A stretch of 19,086 bases of DNA. Origin: Deltaproteobacteria bacterium. Its GTDB lineage: Bacteria > Myxococcota > Myxococcia > SLRQ01. The DNA is taken from contig SKWY01000268.1 of assembly GCA_007128675.1 (NCBI GenBank), forward strand, positions 1-19,086. Direction: 5' to 3'. The notes below the pieces were generated by a model. That model was not told the origin of the DNA and did no database searches. It saw nothing but the letters and a program-made list of their open reading frames with translations. Both the position numbers and the translations under genes were made by a program. Positions 14,731 through 19,086 of the stretch are shown one piece after another (the stretch's first letter is position 1; every line of letters begins with the position of its first letter).

Positions 14731-14757
14731 AAAAACCCCGCCACTACAGGCGGGGTT
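14731..14757 (-). terminator. Intrinsic terminator or attenuator ahead of infC
   Basis: On the minus strand AACCCCGCC (14757-14749) pairs perfectly with GGCGGGGTT (14742-14734) around a 6-base loop and is followed by a T-run (to 14731). It lies 60 bases past the xerD stop and 55 bases before the infC AUC codon. It either ends the xerD transcript or, if the promoter-like element just upstream is real, attenuates the infC operon. Confidence 0.85.
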
Positions 14758-14767
14758 GGAAGCCAAA

Positions 14768-14795
14768 AAGATACTGATGATGGACCTGCTGTCAA
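14768..14795 (-). promoter_or_regulatory. Candidate promoter of the infC operon
   Basis: A perfect -35 TTGACA (14795-14790) is followed by 16 bases and the -10-like TATCTT (14773-14768, four of six matches) on the minus strand. Transcription would begin near 14761, only a few bases before the terminator hairpin. The -35 lies in the centre of a palindrome (14784-14801). Sequence match is good; activity is inferred. Confidence 0.45.
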
Positions 14796-14801
14796 GCAGG
14801 T
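14784..14801. repeat. Palindrome over the candidate infC -35 element
   Basis: ACCTGCT (14784-14790) and AGCAGGT (14795-14801) are perfect 7-base arms around GTCA. The -35 hexamer of the candidate promoter spans the loop. It could be an operator or a hairpin at the end of the xerD transcript; the stop codon of xerD is 17 bases away. Confidence 0.6.
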
Positions 14802-14817
14802 GGATGACGGAAACGTC

Positions 14818-15705
14818 TCACGCCCTGGGGTGATGCTGCTCGTGTATCGCTTTTAATCGGGTGCGATCGACGTGTGTGTATATCTCCGTGGTGCCGATAT
14901 CCGCGTGCCCCAGCATTGCCTGGACAGCACGAAGATCGGCCCCGCCCTCGAGCAAATGAGTAGCAAAAGAATGGCGAAGCTTATGTGGGCTGATGGCGCA
15001 TGCTATGCCCGCGGCGCGTGCATAGCATCGCAGGAGCTTCCAGAAGCCCTGTCTCGTCATTGCTCGCCCTCTATTCGATGGAAAGAGCGCCTGGCTCGTG
15101 CGCCCCTTGAGTATCTCTTCCCTCGGCCCGTCCAGTAGACGGTGGAGCCATGCGACGGCAACCTCGCCGAGCGGCACGAGGCGCTCCTTGCCTCCCTTGC
15201 CTCGCACCAAGAGATACCCTGCCTCCAGTTCTATATCATCGACTCTCAACCCGACCAACTCGCTGACGCGAAGGCCCGAGGCATAGAGGGTCTCGAGCAT
15301 GGCGCGATCCCTGGTGCCCGACGGTTTCGTGACGTCAGGCGCCGAAAGGAGGGATTCGACCTCTTCCTTTGTCAGGAAGACGGGGAGCTTCTTGGGAGAC
15401 CTCGGCGTGTCGAGATCTGCGGTGGGATCCTTCGAGCAGGATCCCTCCCTGACCAAGAAGCGGTGGAACGTTCTAATCGCGGCGAGAGCACGAGCCCGGC
15501 TGCGGGCAGAGAGCCCGCACTCGTCCAATTTACGGAGATGAGTCTTGATGGACTCGCGGTCGACTTGCTCGGGGCTCTCGATACCGATCTCAATCAAACC
15601 CTCGAGGTACCTGGAGAGATCCCGGGAGTAAGCGGCGAGCGTATTGCTCGAGAGTCCTCGTTCGACGCGAACCCAAGCCAGGTAGAGATCCAGCAGATGA
15701 TCCAT
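14818..15705 (-). CDS. xerD: Site-specific tyrosine recombinase XerD
   Basis: XerC/XerD resolve chromosome dimers at dif, with activation by FtsK at the division septum. Numbering from the ATG at 15705 (295 residues): the SAM-like core-binding domain at about 1-87 starts MDHLLDLYLAWVRVERGLSSNTLAAY, typical of XerD. The catalytic domain holds Arg146 (GLRVSEL), Lys173 (RGKGGKER), His241 and Arg244 (HKLRH), His267 (LGHADI) and nucleophile Tyr276 (IYTHVD). All catalytic residues are present. The frame extends 20 codons upstream, but the ATG at 15705 has AGGAGAG about 7 bases before it and matches the family start. The full catalytic set and the core-gene context point to the housekeeping recombinase and not a phage or integron integrase. 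XerC as opposed to XerD is decided on overall resemblance only. Confidence 0.92.
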   Translation of the reverse strand: MDHLLDLYLAWVRVERGLSSNTLAAYSRDLSRYLEGLIEIGIESPEQVDRESIKTHLRKLDECGLSARSRARALAAIRTFHRFLVREGSCSKDPTADLDTPRSPKKLPVFLTKEEVESLLSAPDVTKPSGTRDRAMLETLYASGLRVSELVGLRVDDIELEAGYLLVRGKGGKERLVPLGEVAVAWLHRLLDGPREEILKGRTSQALFPSNRGRAMTRQGFWKLLRCYARAAGIACAISPHKLRHSFATHLLEGGADLRAVQAMLGHADIGTTEIYTHVDRTRLKAIHEQHHPRA

Positions 15706-15766
15706 GCGAACTCTCCTGTACGCTCCATGCGCGCTATTGGCCGGTGCGAAGCACGGCGCTGCCACA

Positions 15767-16381
15767 TCAAATATCGTCTATCGCGCCCTTTCCTTCTCGT
15801 AAGACCTCGGGGGCCTCCCCTGTCAAATCCACTACTGTCGACAGATCGAAAAGGTTCAGGCCTACATCGATGATCAAATCCACTCCGTGGCCATGAATCT
15901 CCTTGATGTCTCTAGGATCGCCGAGGAGCTCTCCCTCCGAGTCCGTGGCGGTCGTGTTGAGCAGGGGACGACCTAGGGCCTCGACCAAGGCAATGGCGAC
16001 GGGGCTATCCGGAATGCGTACTCCCACCGTCTTCTGCTTGGTGGTCACGACCTTGGGCACCTCCTTCGTGGCCTGCAGCACGAAGGTGTATGGGCCCGGC
16101 GTGAGCCTTTTGATTATCCGGTGAGCTAGATGACCTACCTGTGCATACCGCCCGGCCTGTGACAGGTCGGAGCAGAGGAAGGTCATCGGACGCTTTCGAT
16201 CGCGCTTTTTGAGGCGATAGAGACGATCGATGGCTTTTCGATTCAATAGATCGCAACCTATCCCGTAGTTCGTGTCCGTCGGGTAGACCACTAGCCCGCC
16301 TTGAGCCAAGATCGACGCTATCCGCGTAATCTTTCGGGGCTGGGGATAGACGGGATCCAAGACCTCGAGTGGGGCTGCCAT
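15767..16381 (-). CDS. yciO: YciO/TsaC/Sua5-family protein, YciO type
   Basis: The family fold binds threonine, bicarbonate and ATP; TsaC and Sua5 make threonylcarbamoyl-AMP for t6A in tRNA, while the role of YciO is less settled. The 204-residue protein shows GGLVVYPTDTNYGIGCD (28-44), KRPMTFLCSDLS (63-74), LTPGPYTFVLQATKEVPK (93-110), KQKTVGVRIP (115-124), LLNTTAT (about 139-145) and STVVDLTGEAPEVLREGKG near the end. The ATKEVPK and NPQ-like N-terminal region match YciO better than TsaC. The KRxRxKR and S/T motifs used by TsaC are only partly recognisable, so enzymatic t6A activity is uncertain. It precedes xerD by 61 bases. Upstream, TTGACC/TAACTT (16415-16388, 16-base spacer) would start transcription at about the ATG, suggesting a leaderless mRNA; the Shine-Dalgarno candidate GAGGG is too close to the start. 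Confidence 0.88.
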   Translation of the reverse strand: MAAPLEVLDPVYPQPRKITRIASILAQGGLVVYPTDTNYGIGCDLLNRKAIDRLYRLKKRDRKRPMTFLCSDLSQAGRYAQVGHLAHRIIKRLTPGPYTFVLQATKEVPKVVTTKQKTVGVRIPDSPVAIALVEALGRPLLNTTATDSEGELLGDPRDIKEIHGHGVDLIIDVGLNLFDLSTVVDLTGEAPEVLREGKGAIDDI

Positions 16382-16651
16382 GCCCTCAAGTTACCTTGCA
16401 TTGGGCAACGGTCAACTTCTCTTTTCATCAGCAGCTTTCGTTATCGCCTGTGCGGCTCGCTCGCCGGGCATGGGCACGCCGCCGAGCCAAACCCCTGTAG
16501 GACAGCCCTTACCTCGCACCACGCCATGTCTTCCCCGGACACCTTCTACAAGGGTCAACGTGGACGAGATTCACAATAGCTCTGCGCCATGGATGTGCTA
16601 CTGGGTGTCTATCGGCCCACTACGTCATGCAAGGAGGCCTATCGGCTCTTC
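16382..16651. other. Intergenic spacer between mutS and yciO
   Basis: This 270-base gap separates the mutS stop from the yciO start. I see the weak yciO promoter candidate (16388-16415) and a direct repeat CTATCGGC (16609-16616 and 16639-16646). No terminator hairpin with a T-run, no RNA gene and no credible small open frame was found. Confidence 0.5.
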
Positions 16652-19086
16652 TCACGCCTTCCGCGCGAGCAGGCCCTTTAGCTCGTACAAGAGTTCGAGC
16701 GCTTCTTTCGGAGAGAGAGAGTCGGGGTCGACCCGCTCGAGCAATGCCGTCAGCTCCGAATGAGAAGAGGAAGACCGCGTCTTGAAGAGAGAGAGCTGCC
16801 CTTCGGTCGCCGCTGATGAATCGGCTGCTTTGGCAAGAGCTGGACGTCCCACATCGTCGAGTTCGGCGGACTCGAGGTTGGCGAGGACCTCCGAGGCTCG
16901 GTCCAGGACGGATCCGGGCAGCCCCGCTAGCCTGGCCACCTGGATTCCGTAGGAACGGTTCGCCGCGCCAGGGATGAGGCGCCTTAGAAACACGACCTCT
17001 TCATTCCATTCCCGGACCGCTACGGTGAAGTTCACCACGCCCTCGCGCTCCTTCGCCAGATCGGTGAGCTCATGATAATGGGTAGCGAAGAGGGCTCGAC
17101 AGCGGACTCGATCGTGGAGGTCCTCCGCGACAGCCCAAGCGATGGAGAGGCCATCGAAAGTGCTCGTTCCTCGACCTATCTCATCGAGCACGACAAGCGA
17201 CCTCTCCGTGGCCTGGTTCAAGATTGCCGCGCTCTCGGTCATCTCGACCATGAATGTCGAGCGCCCTCCGGCGAGGTCATCGCTGGCTCCGACCCTCGTG
17301 AAAACCCGATCGCAAATGCCCACCCTCGCCCGCTTCGCCGGAACGAATGATCCCACGTGCGCCAGTATGACCACGAGTGCGGCCATCCTCATCACCGTGG
17401 ACTTACCCGACATGTTGGGTCCAGTGACTATCATGAGGGGCCGCTCCCCGTTCAGCTCCACATCGCTCGGCACATAGGCCTCACCGCTGCCTCGCAACGC
17501 CGCCTCTACCACTGGGTGGCGACCATCTTCTATGAGAAGGTCTTTGCCTGAATGCAGCTCGGGGGGACGCCAATCGGATTCGAGGGCCCTAAGGGCGAGA
17601 GAAAGGGTTGCGTCGAGATCGGCGATGGCCTCAGCCAGCGCGCCAAGCTCCCCGGAGGAAGAGATTACTCTCTCTCGAAGACGCTCGAAAAGACGCAGCT
17701 CCAAAACGCGGCGCTTCTCGTCCGCGGTCACGACCTTCTCCTCCCACGATTGAAGCTCGGGGGTGACGAATCGCTCGGCGTTGGCGGTGGTCTGCTTGCG
17801 CGTGTAGCGAGGCGGCACCAAGTGGAGATTGGGCTTCGTAACCTCGATGTAGTAACCGAAAACCCTGTTGTGCCGGACCTTCAGTGATCCGATACCGGTT
17901 GATTTTCTCTCCTTGGCCTCGATCTCTAGGAGGTGGTCCTTGCCGCTCGTGGAGAGATTGACCAGCTCGTCCAGCTCGGCATCGTAACCAGGTCGGATGA
18001 TGCCGCCATCGCGAAGAGCCGCCGGCGGATCATCGACGAGGGCTCTATCCAGCTCGCTTGCCAGCTTGGACAGAGGGTCGAGCCTCGAGTCCATCTCCGA
18101 GAGGAATGAAGACGAGGAGGACGTCTGCCCCAGGATGTCGGCGCTATCCGTCGAGCCCGTCCCATTTGAGAGCAAGCTCTTCAGCTCTGGAACAGCCAAC
18201 AGGGAGCGTGCAAGGCCCCGCAGGTCCCGGCCATTGCCGTGACCGAGGGCGAGTCTTCCGAGGAGCCGTTCTATGTCCACGAAACCGCGCAGACGGCGAT
18301 GGAGTTCATCCGAGAGCAAAGACGAGTCTACGAGGCAGGCCACCGAGCTTTGTCGCTTCTCGATTGAGGACAGCTTCGAAAGAGGCCTGGTCAGCCAAGC
18401 TCTCAACCTTCGCCCTCCCATGGCGGTCGCCGTCTTGTCGATGTAGCCAAGAAGCGAGCCCTTGCGCCGTCCGCCCTGGAACGTAGCGAGCACCTCGAGA
18501 TTGGCCATGGTGGTGGAATCGAGAACGAGGTAGGAGCGCGGATCGTATACCTCGAGACGGTCGATATGGATCGCTGCCTCCGAGCTCGCCTCCGATGCGT
18601 AACGAAGAACAGCACCAGCGGCGCCGACCACAAGATCCCCCTCTTTCTTTTCGGGGACGCCGAAGCCGGCCAGGGAAGCCACTCGCAGGTGCCGCTCCAG
18701 TCGACTCCTCCCCTCTCGGGCGTCGAAGGAGCGAGGCTCTCTCGTAGTAATGGCAACGCCCGGTAGCCGCCTAGTCAAAGAGGCCATTCGACCTTCCGGG
18801 ATCCGATCCGAAACGATGAGCTCCCTCGGAGACGCCCTGACTAGCTCCTCGGCGAGGTCCGAGTCCTCCTCGAGCATGGTGGCACGGAAAGCCCCGGTCG
18901 AAAGCTCCAAGAATGCAAGCGCCCCTCCATCCTTCTCATCTAGTGATATGGCAGCAACCATGCGCTCGCTACGCGGGTCCAAGAGCTCGTCATCGACAAC
19001 CATCCCGGGGGTGACGATTTGAACGACTTCTCTCTGCACCAGCCCTTTCGCTTCGGCCGCGTCTTCTACCTGCTCGCAGATGGCTA
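16652..19086 (-). CDS. mutS: DNA mismatch repair protein MutS (5' end cut by window edge)
   Basis: MutS recognises mispairs and small loops and, with ATP, recruits MutL. About 810 residues are visible. The frame runs past the first internal start (GTG at 19039) to the window edge, where AICEQVEDAAEAKGLVQREVV matches the family's usual AICEQVEDP...AKGLVKREVV. The N-terminal mismatch-binding Phe-x-Glu motif is therefore just outside. Connector, lever and clamp regions follow. The ATPase domain has Walker A TGPNMSGKST (near 17396-17425), then DDLAGGRSTFMVEMTE, Walker B LVVLDEIGRGTSTFDG (near 17155-17200) and ATHYHEL (near 17066-17090). A C-terminal dimerisation tail is present, ending ELLYELKGLLARKA. 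It is full-length MutS1 and not MutS2, with no Smr domain. The stop at 16652 is followed by a 270-base gap. Confidence 0.97.
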   Translation of the reverse strand, partial: AICEQVEDAAEAKGLVQREVVQIVTPGMVVDDELLDPRSERMVAAISLDEKDGGALAFLELSTGAFRATMLEEDSDLAEELVRASPRELIVSDRIPEGRMASLTRRLPGVAITTREPRSFDAREGRSRLERHLRVASLAGFGVPEKKEGDLVVGAAGAVLRYASEASSEAAIHIDRLEVYDPRSYLVLDSTTMANLEVLATFQGGRRKGSLLGYIDKTATAMGGRRLRAWLTRPLSKLSSIEKRQSSVACLVDSSLLSDELHRRLRGFVDIERLLGRLALGHGNGRDLRGLARSLLAVPELKSLLSNGTGSTDSADILGQTSSSSSFLSEMDSRLDPLSKLASELDRALVDDPPAALRDGGIIRPGYDAELDELVNLSTSGKDHLLEIEAKERKSTGIGSLKVRHNRVFGYYIEVTKPNLHLVPPRYTRKQTTANAERFVTPELQSWEEKVVTADEKRRVLELRLFERLRERVISSSGELGALAEAIADLDATLSLALRALESDWRPPELHSGKDLLIEDGRHPVVEAALRGSGEAYVPSDVELNGERPLMIVTGPNMSGKSTVMRMAALVVILAHVGSFVPAKRARVGICDRVFTRVGASDDLAGGRSTFMVEMTESAAILNQATERSLVVLDEIGRGTSTFDGLSIAWAVAEDLHDRVRCRALFATHYHELTDLAKEREGVVNFTVAVREWNEEVVFLRRLIPGAANRSYGIQVARLAGLPGSVLDRASEVLANLESAELDDVGRPALAKAADSSAATEGQLSLFKTRSSSSHSELTALLERVDPDSLSPKEALELLYELKGLLARKA

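Noticed and set aside
14679..14795. 39-codon upstream extension of infC from a TTG
   Set aside because: It runs through a terminator hairpin and candidate promoter, has no homology to IF3, and the strong ribosome binding site points to the ATC at 14678.
14818..15705. XerD-like gene as an integrase of a mobile element inserted at a tRNA
   Set aside because: It lies far from both tRNAs, among core genes, with no flanking att-like repeats or phage genes.
15706..15765. 20-codon upstream extension of xerD
   Set aside because: The ATG at 15705 has a well-placed AGGAGAG and matches the usual XerD N-terminus; the extension does not.
16609..16646. Direct repeat CTATCGGC twice, 30 bases apart
   Set aside because: Eight bases is short, there are only two copies, and no associated feature was found.
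16380..16763. Plus-strand frame of 127 codons over the mutS-yciO gap
   Set aside because: It spans the gap and the antisense of the mutS 3' end, with no ribosome binding site and no recognisable domain.

Overview
The window is GC-rich, gene-dense bacterial chromosome. Nearly every protein gene lies on the minus strand, so transcription runs right to left. The infC-rpmI-rplT-pheS-pheT-ihfA-merR order is typical of Deltaproteobacteria in the broad sense (Myxococcota, Desulfobacterota and relatives). IF3 appears to start at an AUC codon and carries a long charged C-terminal tail, as reported for Myxococcus xanthus IF3 (Dsg). I therefore lean towards a myxobacterium-like lineage, but the sequence alone does not fix the phylum. 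No mobile element, CRISPR array or phage gene was seen.

Layout from left to right. (1) Positions 1-4192, minus strand: a tightly coupled operon, in transcription order a receiver-histidine kinase protein, mnmA (tRNA 2-thiolation), rnc (RNase III) and a cyclophilin-type lipoprotein cut by the left edge. All three junctions are 4-base stop/start overlaps (TTGA, GTGA, ATGA). (2) 4403-5248, plus strand: an unrecognised protein with a disordered acidic N-terminus and a GAF-like C-terminus. (3) 5249-5542: a non-coding stretch with DnaA-box-like 9-mers at both ends and nested palindromes between them. (4) 5543-6995: a class II CCA-adding-type nucleotidyltransferase diverging from tRNA-Arg(CCU). (5) 7072-8371: apt and surE, overlapping by 29 bases. 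(6) 8465-8541: tRNA-Pro(GGG) with its own sigma70-type promoter and a strong intrinsic terminator. (7) 8657-14678: the translation and nucleoid operon infC, rpmI, rplT, pheS, pheT, ihfA, merR. It is preceded by a promoter-like sequence, a palindrome and a terminator hairpin that may attenuate it. (8) 14818-16381: xerD and a yciO-type gene. (9) 16652-19086: mutS, missing its first codons at the right edge.

Most of these genes serve translation and its fidelity: tRNA charging, thiolation and 3'-end maturation, IF3, L20 and L35, and RNase III. The rest serve genome maintenance (MutS, XerD, IHF) and nucleotide salvage (Apt, SurE). This is core genome; I found no convincing new defence or mobile system. 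The points most worth a second look are the DnaA-box cluster, the infC leader, the coupled kinase-mnmA-rnc operon with its degenerate receiver, and the loop inserted into the PheS zinc-knuckle region.
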